Assembly: GCA_947499005.1 (NCBI GenBank)
Contig: CANMML010000015.1
Span: 1-64,000, forward strand
Direction: 5' to 3'
Length of the DNA stretch: 64,000 bases
Origin: an uncultured Aquimarina sp.
GTDB taxonomy: Bacteria; Bacteroidota; Bacteroidia; Flavobacteriales; Flavobacteriaceae
Shown here: piece after piece, positions 1-10,204 of the stretch
Position numbering within the stretch: position 1 is the first letter of the stretch
Layout: every line of letters begins with the position of its first letter
Notes under the pieces: model-generated
Database searches by the model: none
What the model saw: only the letters and a program-made list of their open reading frames with translations
What the model was told of the DNA's origin: nothing
Position numbers and translations under genes: made by a program

Positions 1-88
1 TTAAAATCACCTAAAAGCTAGTAAATACTATAACTCAAACAAAATTTTTCAATCCTAATGCATAATTCAGGTTAAACCCAAAATAATC

Positions 89-1042
89 ATGAAAACACTC
101 TTATTTACAAGCTTAATTTTAACTTCATTCGCGTTTGCACAGACAAACTTGATAAATGAAGAATTGAACTCTTGGGCCACTCTTTCTAATAATGGTGCTG
201 TGGCTAACTTCACTACAGCCAAAAGCAAGAAGACTCAAAACAAGGCCATTAAAGTCGCTGTAGATCGTAAAGGACAAGCACCTTGGGATATACAAATGAT
301 GCAAAGTTTTAGTTCGAAGAAGAATAGGGTATATGAGCTTACCTATGATGCAAAAAGTACAATTACAGGGAAAAGCATTGTAGCACAAGTTCAAAATAAA
401 GAATATGACTATCAAACTTTCGAATTGACAAATAAATGGAAGACTTATGAAAAAACATTTATAAGCAAAGAAAATGATCTTTCACTAGCTTTTCATTTCC
501 CAGAAAAAGGAATCTTCTTGTTGAGAAATGTCTCTTTAAAAGAGATTAAAAAAGGAAATGATAAATCTGCAGTTATCACTAAATCTAAATTGACTTCTAA
601 AATACCTAATGGAGGTTTTGAATTTGGACTTGATGGATGGATAAATTTAAAAGAGAATGGAGGGAAAGCTATTTATGGTATTACCAAAAATGCTCCAAAA
701 GAAGGGACGAAGTGTTTACGAGTATTGGTAGAAAAATTTGGCGATAACCCTTGGGATTTGCAAAGTTTTAGAAGCATAAAGGTTAAAAAGAATAAAAATT
801 ATAAAGTTAGTTTTTATGCAAAAGCAGGAGGGCGAAACAAGAAAGTGAAAATACAAATTCAAGATCATCCAAGGGAAATTTACATTCCTTTTGAATTTAA
901 TGTTGGTAGTATGAATACTTGGGAGAAGTACGAATTTGATTTTACTGCAGAGTCCAGTTCTATGGAGCTAGTAATACAACATATAAGCCTTGGTTTGGTA
1001 GAATATGATGATTTTAGAATTACTCCTATTCAAGAGAAATAA
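89..1042 (+). CDS. Secreted protein with two carbohydrate-binding-like domains
   Basis: This 317-residue protein has a classical signal peptide (MKTLLFTSLILTSFAFAQ) and no lipobox, so it is probably periplasmic or secreted. The rest consists of two similar beta-rich halves, about residues 20-155 and 170-315. Both contain a PWD(I/L)Q motif and the second has an IPNGGFEFGLDGW opening typical of CBM4/9-type (PF02018) modules. No catalytic domain is visible. It converges with the glucan operon on the other strand, so it is probably a glucan-binding accessory of that locus. The binding specificity is inferred from context only. Confidence 0.6.
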   Translation: MKTLLFTSLILTSFAFAQTNLINEELNSWATLSNNGAVANFTTAKSKKTQNKAIKVAVDRKGQAPWDIQMMQSFSSKKNRVYELTYDAKSTITGKSIVAQVQNKEYDYQTFELTNKWKTYEKTFISKENDLSLAFHFPEKGIFLLRNVSLKEIKKGNDKSAVITKSKLTSKIPNGGFEFGLDGWINLKENGGKAIYGITKNAPKEGTKCLRVLVEKFGDNPWDLQSFRSIKVKKNKNYKVSFYAKAGGRNKKVKIQIQDHPREIYIPFEFNVGSMNTWEKYEFDFTAESSSMELVIQHISLGLVEYDDFRITPIQEK

Positions 1043-1089
1043 TAGTATTAAAATATAAAGATAAAACCGTCGTGAGTAGTGGGTTTTGG

Positions 1090-1121
1090 CTGATCATCGT
1101 TGTATGATTGGCTTTTTTTTT
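1090..1121 (+). terminator. Rho-independent terminator after the CBM-like gene
   Basis: An 8-bp stem with two G-T pairs (CTGATCAT / ATGATTGG) closes a six-base loop and is followed by a run of nine T. It lies between convergent genes. Confidence 0.6.
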
Positions 1122-1130
1122 ACACGCTAT

Positions 1131-2039
1131 TTAAAACTTCAGCTGTTCGTGCTTATCCCAAAGGCCCCAGTAAGCACCAACATCTCCTTCGTCACCTGTT
1201 TTCCATGATTCATCAAAAGAAGAAAAATAGAATAGCTCTATGTCTTGTTTTTTAGCCCATGAAATGGAATTGATAAAATATTTTATAGCGTTTTCTGCAG
1301 AGGATTCTGCTTCTTTTTGGCTACTACCTTGGCTAGGCCAGCCTGTTTCTGTTATGATTACTTTTTTACCATTAGCACTTTCTTTTGCTTGATTATACAT
1401 ATGCTGCATATGATTTAAAGAATAGGGTAGAGCAGTACCCTCCCAATAAGGATAACAGTTAGATAAAATAACGTCACATGCTTCTGTGATTTTTGGATGT
1501 TGAGAAAACTCATAGTAGGCATCAACATAACCAACGGTTATATGTGGAAGACTTTCTTTAACTGTGTAGATATAGTCTAAAAGTTCTCCTTCATTCAAGT
1601 CATTTCGATAAAGTACTTCATTGCCTACGGCTGCAATGTCTACCATTCCTTTATTGGCTAAATCGATAAGGCCATCTATTTCTTTTTCATTTAACTCCAG
1701 ATCTTTTCCAAGCCAAGCGCCTACCATTGTTTTCATACCTAACTCTTTTGCGATTACAGGGATATGCTCGTTACCTTCAATACAAGAAAAAGAACGAATC
1801 CATTTTGTATAAGGTTTCAGAATGTTTAAACGTCTACGGACTTGATCGGGAGTTATAATATCTCCCGGTTGTTGACCATCTTCATATAAACTAAAACAAA
1901 TCCCGTGCATCCCACTTTTTAAGGTTTCAAGCCATAGTTTTTTTAATTGATCTACAGTTAAACCGTCAAAATTTACACCAGATAAACTAGAAGCATCATT
2001 GGTGTTTTTATAGCGTGGGTGATTTTCTCTGTATGACAT
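1131..2039 (-). CDS. Cytoplasmic glycoside hydrolase family 17 (beta-1,3-glucanase type)
   Basis: A 302-residue GH17 TIM-barrel protein. The acid/base glutamate is visible in AAVGNEVL (Glu141) and the nucleophile in IITETGWPS (Glu231), both diagnostic for the family. There is no signal peptide, unlike the other GH17 of the locus (5302-6576), so it probably acts on imported beta-1,3-gluco-oligosaccharides in the cytoplasm. It is the last gene of the minus-strand glucan run, after the sugar transporter, which fits hydrolysis or transglycosylation after uptake. The exact activity (endo, exo or transferase) cannot be read from the sequence. Confidence 0.85.
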   Translation of the reverse strand: MSYRENHPRYKNTNDASSLSGVNFDGLTVDQLKKLWLETLKSGMHGICFSLYEDGQQPGDIITPDQVRRRLNILKPYTKWIRSFSCIEGNEHIPVIAKELGMKTMVGAWLGKDLELNEKEIDGLIDLANKGMVDIAAVGNEVLYRNDLNEGELLDYIYTVKESLPHITVGYVDAYYEFSQHPKITEACDVILSNCYPYWEGTALPYSLNHMQHMYNQAKESANGKKVIITETGWPSQGSSQKEAESSAENAIKYFINSISWAKKQDIELFYFSSFDESWKTGDEGDVGAYWGLWDKHEQLKF

Positions 2040-2067
2040 AATTCTTAGTTTCTAAAATAGTATCTAT

Positions 2068-2101
2068 GGCTATATGCATTAAGCTTTAAGCAGTAGGCTT
2101 T
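2068..2101. repeat. Short dispersed intergenic repeat, copy 1
   Basis: The segment contains GGCTATATGC followed by TTAAGCAGTAGGCTTT. A second copy with GGCTGTATGC and TTAAGCAATAGGCTTT lies at 49280-49306, also in a gap between minus-strand genes. It is probably a dispersed non-coding repeat of this genome; the function is unknown. Confidence 0.4.
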
Positions 2102-2158
2102 TTAATATTTAACTTAGCTTACAGCTTATGGCAATTTCATTTAAAAATAAATACGGGA

Positions 2159-3667
2159 TTACAATTCGCCTCTTCGTTTCACTAATTCGGCCTTAATTTC
2201 TTTAGCTCTTTTTTCATCTAGACTATATTTCCACATAATCCAAATAGCTAGGCTTGCCGTAACTACGGGGATTATGATATCTGCGATACGTAAATTTGTC
2301 ATTGTTTCAGCAGATTGCATGATTTGATTTTGATCAAACCCAACGACTTTTAATACCAAGCCTCCTAATACTAAAGCCAATGCTTGCCCTAATTTTACCA
2401 TCCACCAATAAATAGCTCCGAAAGTACCTTCCTTCCTAGGCATTCCATTTTCTAGTTCATCCAAATCGCATACATCTGCAGTCATACTCATCATTAATGT
2501 GAATAAGCCTCCTAAACCAAAGGCCATAAAAGGAATTGGCATAAATAATAAGAATGGATTTTCGGGATCAAAAGCCCACCATTTTAATGAATACCCAATG
2601 ATCGAAATTATGGTTGAGTAAATGAACGCTTTTCGCTTACCAAATTTATTTGACATCCAGGTAATAACAGGTATCACAGCAAAAGCAGTCACTATTGCTG
2701 TAACCGTAGAAAACCAAGCAGGCCAATTACCTGCGGCTTCATAACTACCATTAAACATATAAAATACGATGATAAAGAAGCTAAATGAAGCCACTAGCTG
2801 AAAGCCGTTAAATACTAAAAATGTTGCGCCACAAAGTTTTAAGAAAGGTTTGTTTTTAGAAACTTCAATAATCCCAACACCTAAATCTTTTAAGTTTGAA
2901 AACATGGTTCGGAAAGTGATTTTCTTTCTATTTGCCATATTCGCAGAATCAATTCCTTTACAGAATAGTGCGGGTAACAAACCAAAAATGATACAGATAA
3001 TACCAACAATTACAGATAGTTTTCTAACACCATTTGCTTGAAGTGCTTCGAGTGTCGCTTTTTGTGTTTCTTCTTCAGATAAACCTAGTGCTGCTATTTC
3101 TTTTATTTCTTCAGCACCTAAAGGTAAAATATCAGGAGATGCTATGATTACCCAAAACCATGGTACGATCATCCAAGCAATTTGTCCTATGGTTTGTGAA
3201 AAAGCCATTAAACGTGTACGTTCATTATAGTCTGAAGTCATTTCATACCCCAAACCAATTAATGGTGTAGCATACATGGTATTTCCTATTAAGAAAATCA
3301 TGGATAGAATTAAGAAATACCAAAAATTATAGTTCTGAGAATTTTCGGGATCCAATTGCCAAAGGATAGCAAACAAAATTCCGCTTAGTATAGCACCTAC
3401 AAAAATGTAAGGCCTTCTACGCCCCCATTTAGAATTGGTATTATCAGAAATAAAGCCCATGATAGGATCTGTTATGGCATCAAATATCCTTGGTAAGCCT
3501 CCTAATAGACCTGCTAAAAAAGGATCCATGCCAAAAGCCGTTAATAAAAAGAACATAAATATACCTAACGATCCAGGTAATAGGTTCAATACTAAATGCC
3601 CTGCGCCGAAAGATATCTTTTGTCCCAAAGGAACTTTACCTCTCACTTCTGTTTTTTGATTTGACAT
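2159..3667 (-). CDS. GPH-family sugar:cation symporter (MFS)
   Basis: A 502-residue polytopic membrane protein with about 12 hydrophobic segments. It resembles the glycoside-pentoside-hexuronide family: the first cytoplasmic loop region reads GGLPRIFDAITDPIMGFISDNTNSKWGRRRPYI, matching the family signature DAxxDPxxGxxxD...GRRRP. These carriers take up oligosaccharides across the inner membrane with a cation. It sits between a GH30 lipoprotein and a cytoplasmic GH17, so the likely substrate is a short beta-1,3 or beta-1,6 gluco-oligosaccharide. The substrate is inferred from context. Confidence 0.8.
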   Translation of the reverse strand: MSNQKTEVRGKVPLGQKISFGAGHLVLNLLPGSLGIFMFFLLTAFGMDPFLAGLLGGLPRIFDAITDPIMGFISDNTNSKWGRRRPYIFVGAILSGILFAILWQLDPENSQNYNFWYFLILSMIFLIGNTMYATPLIGLGYEMTSDYNERTRLMAFSQTIGQIAWMIVPWFWVIIASPDILPLGAEEIKEIAALGLSEEETQKATLEALQANGVRKLSVIVGIICIIFGLLPALFCKGIDSANMANRKKITFRTMFSNLKDLGVGIIEVSKNKPFLKLCGATFLVFNGFQLVASFSFFIIVFYMFNGSYEAAGNWPAWFSTVTAIVTAFAVIPVITWMSNKFGKRKAFIYSTIISIIGYSLKWWAFDPENPFLLFMPIPFMAFGLGGLFTLMMSMTADVCDLDELENGMPRKEGTFGAIYWWMVKLGQALALVLGGLVLKVVGFDQNQIMQSAETMTNLRIADIIIPVVTASLAIWIMWKYSLDEKRAKEIKAELVKRRGEL

Positions 3668-3705
3668 ATCTCACTATTTTTCGTTAATAACTCCAATGCA
3701 AATTA

Positions 3706-5202
3706 TTATGGTTTTTTCATCACAATAGTTTGGATGGCTTGACTACTTATTTTCACTGTTGTTTTTCTTTCATCTAAGGAAAGATTGATGTTTTTGGCTT
3801 CCTTGCCTTCGTTGAAAATGACTAATACTATTGATCCGTCGAGGTTTTTAGCGCCTGTAACCATCAATGAATTATCTGAATTTTCAATACCAATAACTAT
3901 GGCTTCTGGTCTGATGTATTTACTAAAATGAGCCATCGTATAGTAGAGCGGTGTAAAGTATACTTCATCTTTGTCAGGATCGACAATTACAGGAGCGACA
4001 CACCAGTTTTTGAACCAATTAGGCCCACCTTGTTTATCCAAAACCATATTCCAATCTACCCAACCATCGACCCAATTATTAAGGCAGCCAATAATATCCC
4101 TTGCATACCGATTTACAGGAGCATATTTGGGATGTAAATATTTTTCTTCTTCAGAAGCCCAGTCCCAACCCCAATCGGTTGCTTCTTTGGACCAATACCA
4201 ATTATCGTCTTTCCATTTGGGTACTTCCGAATCTACACAACCCTCTGTTTCGATTAAATATTTGTCGGGTACTTTTTGATGAGCATATTGTAATGCTTTT
4301 GGGAAAAAATCATAAGTACTTTCATACCAGTGTATGGCAGTACCGTCGAAATATTTGGATGAAGCTTCATCTTTATACATTTCATCTACCCATTCTTTTA
4401 GCCCAGCTCTATTTTGATCGTAACCCAAAATGATTTTATCACCATAACCATCGGTTTCTAGTTTAGGGCCTAAATAATGCTGCACAAAATGAGTCATTTC
4501 TTTGGGGGTAAAATGCATACTTTCCCAATTGTTTCCATTTCCATGAGGTTCATTTTCTACGGTAAATCCCCAAATATCTATGCCTTCAGTTTGATAAGAT
4601 TTTATGTATTTTGAAAAAAACAATGCCCAAGTATCATAGTATTTAGGGAGTAATTTTCCTCCGACCCAGTTATTATTATCTTTCATCCATGGAGGAGCTG
4701 TCCAAGGCGAAGCAAAAATTTTAAATCCATCTTCCGATATTTTTATGGACTCTTTAATCATAGGGATCAAATCATCTTGGTCTTCTTCTATCGAAAAATG
4801 CTCTAAAGTGATGTCATTTTCTACAGCTGCATAGGAATAATTAGTTAAGGAGAAATCACATGAATTCATATGAGTACGAGTCAATGAATAATTAGCTCCT
4901 TCTTTACTGAAGTAGGCTTTTAAAATATTGTCTCGATTTTCTTTACTCAGTTGATTTAACAAATACGCCGATGATTCTGTAAAAGCACCACCAAAACCGG
5001 TTATTGTTTGAAACTCCTGATGAGGTAAAATGTTCATCGTAACTGAAGCTTCTGTTGCTTTAGGGAATTCAATGATCTTAGTCAATTGATTTCCATTAGC
5101 AGAAGTTTCAAACACTTCAACTTCTAATGTCACTTGTTTTTCTTTACAGTTCATCATAGTGAGTAAAAAGACTATGCTTACCAATAGGTGTATTGCTTTC
5201 AT
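3706..5202 (-). CDS. GH30 glycosidase lipoprotein
   Basis: A lipoprotein of 498 residues when started at the ATG at 5202. A TTG 39 bases upstream also keeps the frame open, but the ATG places the signal peptide MKAIHLLVSIVFLLTMMNC directly at the N-terminus, so I prefer it. GH30 hallmarks are present: the acid/base motif TVENEPHG (Glu218) and the nucleophile motif ETEGCVDS (Glu320), comparable with SEACVGS of glucocerebrosidase. In marine Flavobacteriia, GH30 enzymes beside GH16/GH17 usually remove beta-1,6-linked glucose branches from laminarin; that activity is inferred. The protein is anchored in a membrane by its lipid-modified cysteine. Confidence 0.85.
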   Translation of the reverse strand: MKAIHLLVSIVFLLTMMNCKEKQVTLEVEVFETSANGNQLTKIIEFPKATEASVTMNILPHQEFQTITGFGGAFTESSAYLLNQLSKENRDNILKAYFSKEGANYSLTRTHMNSCDFSLTNYSYAAVENDITLEHFSIEEDQDDLIPMIKESIKISEDGFKIFASPWTAPPWMKDNNNWVGGKLLPKYYDTWALFFSKYIKSYQTEGIDIWGFTVENEPHGNGNNWESMHFTPKEMTHFVQHYLGPKLETDGYGDKIILGYDQNRAGLKEWVDEMYKDEASSKYFDGTAIHWYESTYDFFPKALQYAHQKVPDKYLIETEGCVDSEVPKWKDDNWYWSKEATDWGWDWASEEEKYLHPKYAPVNRYARDIIGCLNNWVDGWVDWNMVLDKQGGPNWFKNWCVAPVIVDPDKDEVYFTPLYYTMAHFSKYIRPEAIVIGIENSDNSLMVTGAKNLDGSIVLVIFNEGKEAKNINLSLDERKTTVKISSQAIQTIVMKKP

Positions 5203-5301
5203 CGATTGTATTTTTTGATATCCATGTATACGATGTTTCAAATAGAAACAAGCTCAAAACACAGGCATATTAAATTGCGAACAAATCATAGCAGGCTCCT
5301 G

Positions 5302-6576
5302 TTATTTTAAAGGAGGAGCTAGAACAGATTTCATTAAAGCTTCTGTGTCTCCATCATATGTTTTGGTAATCTTATTTCCATTGCGTGTTAAGCCGTTGAA
5401 AGTGCCTTTGTCAACCAAACCCCAAAGTGGATATTTGGCTTTTCCATCTAGGGTAAATAATCCAAAATGATTTTCAGACCCCACAGGGTTTTGGGCATCT
5501 TTCCATTGTTCATTGAAGGCTTCGAAATAGAAACAAGAGATTCCTTTGGATGTAGTCCAGTCCCTAATTAGGTGGTAATATTTACCTTGTTTGTATTCGT
5601 CATTGGCTTTAGAACCTTCAGTTCCATAAAGTCCATCGGAAACACTAGCCCAACCTGTTTCTCCAATATGAATAGGTTTTTTCACACCGATATGATGCAT
5701 GTAATTTGTGACACTATCATACTGAGCTTTAGCAAAGTTTAAAGCACGTAGCATAGCTGCATCTACTTTTTCTTTTTCTGAAAGATGTTTTTCTTCATTG
5801 GGAACCCTCCAAAAATTAGGATTGTAATGTGTGTTGTGAAATGGATAAGTATGCATAGAGATAAAATCAACAGCTGCAATGAGTCGATTTAAGTCTTCAT
5901 TATGATAGCTGTCTTCTCCGCCTCCCCATGAGGCAAAATCATCGGAACTAGTAACCCAAAGTGTAGCGGGTAATTTTTTTTGTTTTTTAAGTTCTTGTAG
6001 ATGGTTTACCCATTTTAAAATAACATTAGGTTGAACATAATAACTCGTTGCCCATTTTACCATGGCTTCATTGCCAACGGCGATAATTTTTACAATCTCA
6101 GGATACTGGTTGGCTAAAGCGACAGCTCTTTCAATTTCTGCTGCATTAGCTTCACTTTCGGTGTAATGATCTGGTGCATCTCCTGTCCATGCATTTTTGC
6201 AGTCAATCCATGCGCCAAGCATTACATACATTTCAAATTCAGGATTTTCTTTTTTTAATTCCTGTATGGCTTTTAGTACATTAGGCGCATGAGCTAATTG
6301 TACATTGTAAGTACGCAGTAACCCGATTCCCATTGCGGCTAGGAGTTTCATATCGTCTTTCAACTCTGCTATGGTGGGTTGGACTTCTCTTGACACAGCT
6401 CTATAGCCTCCATAAGAAATAGCTAAGTAATTGGGGTTACCTAATATCTCTTGAGGGCTTTTAGTTATTTTTTGCTTCACTATCGTAGGTTTTATAGTTG
6501 ATGAAGTATTTTTTTTACATGAAAAAGCTAGGATGCATAGAAACCAAAGTGCTAATATGTTTATGAGGTTTTTCAT
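5302..6576 (-). CDS. GH17 lipoprotein (beta-1,3-glucanase/transglycosylase type)
   Basis: A 424-residue lipoprotein; the signal peptide ends in the lipobox AFSC (Cys20). The GH17 catalytic residues are visible as IIAVGNEAM (Glu170, acid/base) and HIGETGWAS (Glu306, nucleophile). It is the surface or periplasmic partner of the cytoplasmic GH17 at 1131-2039. It begins 12 bases after the end of the phosphorylase gene upstream of it in the operon, so the two are probably cotranscribed. Expected substrate: linear beta-1,3-glucan. Confidence 0.85.
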   Translation of the reverse strand: MKNLINILALWFLCILAFSCKKNTSSTIKPTIVKQKITKSPQEILGNPNYLAISYGGYRAVSREVQPTIAELKDDMKLLAAMGIGLLRTYNVQLAHAPNVLKAIQELKKENPEFEMYVMLGAWIDCKNAWTGDAPDHYTESEANAAEIERAVALANQYPEIVKIIAVGNEAMVKWATSYYVQPNVILKWVNHLQELKKQKKLPATLWVTSSDDFASWGGGEDSYHNEDLNRLIAAVDFISMHTYPFHNTHYNPNFWRVPNEEKHLSEKEKVDAAMLRALNFAKAQYDSVTNYMHHIGVKKPIHIGETGWASVSDGLYGTEGSKANDEYKQGKYYHLIRDWTTSKGISCFYFEAFNEQWKDAQNPVGSENHFGLFTLDGKAKYPLWGLVDKGTFNGLTRNGNKITKTYDGDTEALMKSVLAPPLK

Positions 6577-6587
6577 GATAATGAATA

Positions 6588-9500
6588 TTAAAATTGATGT
6601 GTAATAGTTGCTTCAATTAGTTGAATTTCACCAGTACGGGCAAATATTTTTTCACTAATGCTTTTATCAATGACATTAGCCTTAATGTTTTTGGTAGTAC
6701 CATTACTAAAAGTGATAGTGATATTTTGTTCGTTCCCTATGGTGTAAATTATAGGAACTTGACAATAGGTGAAACCAATTGAACCTTCATTTAAAGTGAT
6801 GGATTGGTTGTGTTGTGCTATTGAGACATATTTAAAAATAGTTTCCTTTCTTAAGAATTCATCTTTACGGAGTAACCATGGATTAAAATGAATACTTCCG
6901 TCTTTTACAAAAACACCTAATTCTCCAAAACGACTAAGGATGTCCTCTTTTACTTGTCCTGTCATTCCTGGTTGTTGTGCTCCTTTGCCTGCAGGGGTAT
7001 GGGAATAGGGATCTGTTGGAAAAGCTCCGTGTAGTTTAGGGGATTTATGAACACCAATGCCTTCATTAATTTCATAGAAATGTTCTAGCAGCCTGCCAAT
7101 AATTTCGGGAGTCTCATTATTTTCAATGGCCTCCAAACAAGTTTCTTGAACACTCAATAATAATTTTGAAACCATATGCCAATAAATAGAACCTAAACCT
7201 TCATAGCCAAAAAATGTTCCCGATCGTCCAGTGAATGCTTTGTGATTGAATAAGGCTTCAAAGAGTTCTAAAAGTGAATCTTTGTCTTTTTCAACCAAGC
7301 TTTGGTAATTAGCATCCAATGCTCCAAGAGCATTTTTTAGGCTATTTGCATTATTGAAGGTTCCATTAAAATGGAAATTACCCAAGACATCTTTTTCAAT
7401 AATATTGGTGTTCTCATTTTTTAGAAGTAGCTGAACAAGTTCTAGCGATTCTATTTTTTTTGGGGGAATATTATTTTTGCCTACAAACCTAGATAATTGC
7501 TTATCGGGGTAGAGGATATAACTATATTGATCATGACGAAACAGTGCACTTTTCTTTAATGCATCCAGTAAGGTTAGTGCTTCTTTACTAGAAAGTGAAC
7601 TTGCACTTAAAACAGCTACTTGACCTTCTAGCATTTCGGGTAAATAACTTATGGATACTTCATGATCATTTTCAATCGTCATAAGATTGTATGAATGATA
7701 TAAATGATCGGGTCTTCGACTGAGTATGATACTATGGTCTAAGTGTTGTTGTGTCAACACTATCCAATCTAATATTTCTTGTTTGGTTAGTATATCTGTT
7801 TTTGTGCTGAAGCCTTCATTGTAAATCTTATTTCTGTAATTACTTCCAGCACTTCCTAGGGCATCCATTACTTTTTTGCGATCCCTATTTGAAAAAGGAT
7901 TGCCAAGTATCCCGATACTCTGTTGTAGCCCGTTTTTAATTTCGTTAAAAAATAATTTAATTTCAATTGAAATATCGAAAGTATCAGCTTCAGTATTATT
8001 TATGATATTCTTTAAAAAAGAAAGAAAGCGTTTTAGGTAATACAAGGTTACCATGGAAACCCCATTTCCAACTAATGCATTGTTAGCATCATTCCATTCT
8101 GGACGTTGAGTATTCATCCAAATACCCCCTTCAGGGATATAATTAGAGATTTTAGAAAGTACTGTCGCTAGTAGCTTTTCGAGTAAACTAACGTAATAAA
8201 TTTCGGTATTGTCTCCTTTTAATAATGCAGCATCTGCCCCAATTTTAGTTCTGTCCTTATTGATTTTAAGATCTAATTCTTCATCAAAAACAATGGTGTC
8301 TTTGGGGTTTTCGAGTATGTCTTTATAAGCTTTTATCTTATAAGGAACATTAGCATATACAAATCTATTCTCGTTAATAGTACCTGTCAAAAGGTTAGGA
8401 AAATGCTTTTCACTGCATTCTAATAATTTTAATAAATAGATGATTTGATGGTCTCCCCAATACCCAATGTAAGACCAAGGATCGTCAGGTTCTATAGTTT
8501 CCCAATCGAATCCATCTTTGGTAACTCGGTAAGGATTGTATCCATCGAAAGTAGTTGCATTTAAAAATTTATGAATAATATTTTCAATAAAAAAAGGATA
8601 AGAGTAGGCGAGGGCTTCCCAATTTTGAAAGATATCCCTCCAATTTCCTTGATAATCTAATACCTTTTTTCCATCATCAGTTTCGGTGTTGATAGAAAAT
8701 TTATTCCAGGGTCGACTAGGGTCACCATGTCTTCGACTGAATTTTAAGGGCAAGTATTCTAACGCAAGCCTTTTAAAGTTTTTGTTCCCCTCTTTTTTTA
8801 TACTAGCTTTTAAAGTGTCGAGACTAAAAGTATCCGACAACTCTTCTAATGTTTTATGAACCTCGGTATATAAAGAAGTGTTTGCTTTTTTTAGGTAATG
8901 GATGAAATCTGCCTTTTCGATGCTATAATTATAATCGAAAATTCCACCTCGCATAATATTGAACAGTGTATTTGAAAAATGCCTTGTATTACTCAGCTTA
9001 TCAGCGGTTACTTGTATGCCATCGGATGCAGCATTCAATTCAAATAAGGCCTGAGAACCTTTTTCAATATCTTCTTGTATAAGTTTTGTTAGGTCTTGTT
9101 CAGAATTTAAAAGTTGCTGAATCTTGGCAAGATCTCCCATGGATTGATTTACCTCTGCCGCTAATAACCAATGTTGTTCATCTTGAGGTTGTAAAAGCCT
9201 TTCGCAACACGAAAAATAAGCCCCTTTTTCAGCTCGAACATCGATCTCTTGTTTCACTTCCTGTCCTTGTTTAAAGGCAGCAAGTTGAGAGGACGAAATA
9301 AGGTAAGTAGCATTTTTGATTCCTGTAGACCAAACAGTAGTTGCTTTTAGAGCTTCACTAGGTTCGGCTTTATCTACGATAATGGCACTTAATGCATAGA
9401 TTCCTAACCCAATATCGGCTTCTAATTCATTTTTCTTGTAGGCATCTACAAGATTACTACTGGCATTTTGTACACTAGAAGCTACTCCATAGGGCATGAT

Positions 9501-10049
9501 GTTTTGAATACCATCTAGTATTTTTACTTTCTGAGTCTCATTGAAAAGGTTGATAAGCGTACTTTTTTTAATAAAACCATACGTGCTGCTAGTATTCCAA
9601 TGATACCTATAAATGAGTCCGAGATCGTGGTTGATTTCTTCAAAAACAATTTTGTTTCCTAATTGACTTTTATAAAGATTACGTTCTAAGGCATAGGCTC
9701 CATTGCAATTATTAGAAAAGGGTTCCCAAATTTTAATGAGGTCATTGGTGTGTATTTGCAATATTGTTTTGCTCCCTGTGATTTCCGAAGCTTCTGTGAT
9801 TTTGTCATCCGTATAATAAGGGAATAAAGCAGATTCCGAATTTTGCCTTCCAGCAGAAAGTCCTCCATTACTAGAAATAAATAGCCAATGATTAGAGTGA
9901 CTGACCACGCTAATAAAAAAAGGACGCATTTGGTCGTAATGTGAAATCTTGTAATAGTCTTCGTTCTCGAAAACAACAAGCTTACCCTTTACTTCTTTTT
10001 CGGAGTATTGCATTTTGGTATTACCGATATATATATCTTTTACTGCCAT
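6588..10049 (-). CDS. GH149-like beta-1,3-glucan phosphorylase
   Basis: A 1153-residue protein without a signal peptide. The ATG at 10049 is preferred to the adjacent upstream TTG. Its length, the N-terminal beta-sandwich-like region beginning KGKLVVFENEDYYKISHYD, and the PEWNDANNALVG segment (Asp654 in the position of the GH94-type DWND catalytic acid) fit the GH94-related phosphorylases, in particular family GH149, whose bacterial members are about this size and lie beside GH16, GH17 and GH30 genes. It would release glucose 1-phosphate from beta-1,3-gluco-oligosaccharides in the cytoplasm. Assignment to GH149 rather than another GH94-like family rests on size, motif and context, not on a search. 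Confidence 0.72.
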   Translation of the reverse strand: MAVKDIYIGNTKMQYSEKEVKGKLVVFENEDYYKISHYDQMRPFFISVVSHSNHWLFISSNGGLSAGRQNSESALFPYYTDDKITEASEITGSKTILQIHTNDLIKIWEPFSNNCNGAYALERNLYKSQLGNKIVFEEINHDLGLIYRYHWNTSSTYGFIKKSTLINLFNETQKVKILDGIQNIMPYGVASSVQNASSNLVDAYKKNELEADIGLGIYALSAIIVDKAEPSEALKATTVWSTGIKNATYLISSSQLAAFKQGQEVKQEIDVRAEKGAYFSCCERLLQPQDEQHWLLAAEVNQSMGDLAKIQQLLNSEQDLTKLIQEDIEKGSQALFELNAASDGIQVTADKLSNTRHFSNTLFNIMRGGIFDYNYSIEKADFIHYLKKANTSLYTEVHKTLEELSDTFSLDTLKASIKKEGNKNFKRLALEYLPLKFSRRHGDPSRPWNKFSINTETDDGKKVLDYQGNWRDIFQNWEALAYSYPFFIENIIHKFLNATTFDGYNPYRVTKDGFDWETIEPDDPWSYIGYWGDHQIIYLLKLLECSEKHFPNLLTGTINENRFVYANVPYKIKAYKDILENPKDTIVFDEELDLKINKDRTKIGADAALLKGDNTEIYYVSLLEKLLATVLSKISNYIPEGGIWMNTQRPEWNDANNALVGNGVSMVTLYYLKRFLSFLKNIINNTEADTFDISIEIKLFFNEIKNGLQQSIGILGNPFSNRDRKKVMDALGSAGSNYRNKIYNEGFSTKTDILTKQEILDWIVLTQQHLDHSIILSRRPDHLYHSYNLMTIENDHEVSISYLPEMLEGQVAVLSASSLSSKEALTLLDALKKSALFRHDQYSYILYPDKQLSRFVGKNNIPPKKIESLELVQLLLKNENTNIIEKDVLGNFHFNGTFNNANSLKNALGALDANYQSLVEKDKDSLLELFEALFNHKAFTGRSGTFFGYEGLGSIYWHMVSKLLLSVQETCLEAIENNETPEIIGRLLEHFYEINEGIGVHKSPKLHGAFPTDPYSHTPAGKGAQQPGMTGQVKEDILSRFGELGVFVKDGSIHFNPWLLRKDEFLRKETIFKYVSIAQHNQSITLNEGSIGFTYCQVPIIYTIGNEQNITITFSNGTTKNIKANVIDKSISEKIFARTGEIQLIEATITHQF

Positions 10050-10087
10050 CAAACTATTGATTAAGAAAAGTGTTTTTAATTAGGGTA

Positions 10088-10119
10088 AAGGCTGACAGAA
10101 AACAAGTTGTCAGCCTTTT
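10088..10119. terminator. Intercistronic hairpin in the glucan operon
   Basis: A perfect 10-bp stem (AAGGCTGACA / TGTCAGCCTT) lies in the gap between the PKD/CBM lipoprotein gene and the phosphorylase gene, both on the minus strand. In the minus direction only three T follow, so it may be a weak or partial terminator, or an mRNA-stabilising hairpin that sets different levels for surface and cytoplasmic genes. Confidence 0.5.
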
Positions 10120-10204
10120 CTTATGGACTTACAAAGGTGTAAGCCAAATTTTATGGTTAGTCTTCTTTCCCTTTTGTAAGAAGAGTATTTATTAATACTG
10201 GTGA

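Noticed and set aside
6588-10049. Cellobiose phosphorylase (GH94) proper
   Set aside because: The protein is much longer than typical GH94 enzymes and sits in a beta-1,3-glucan locus. A GH149-like assignment fits better, though a family search should confirm it.
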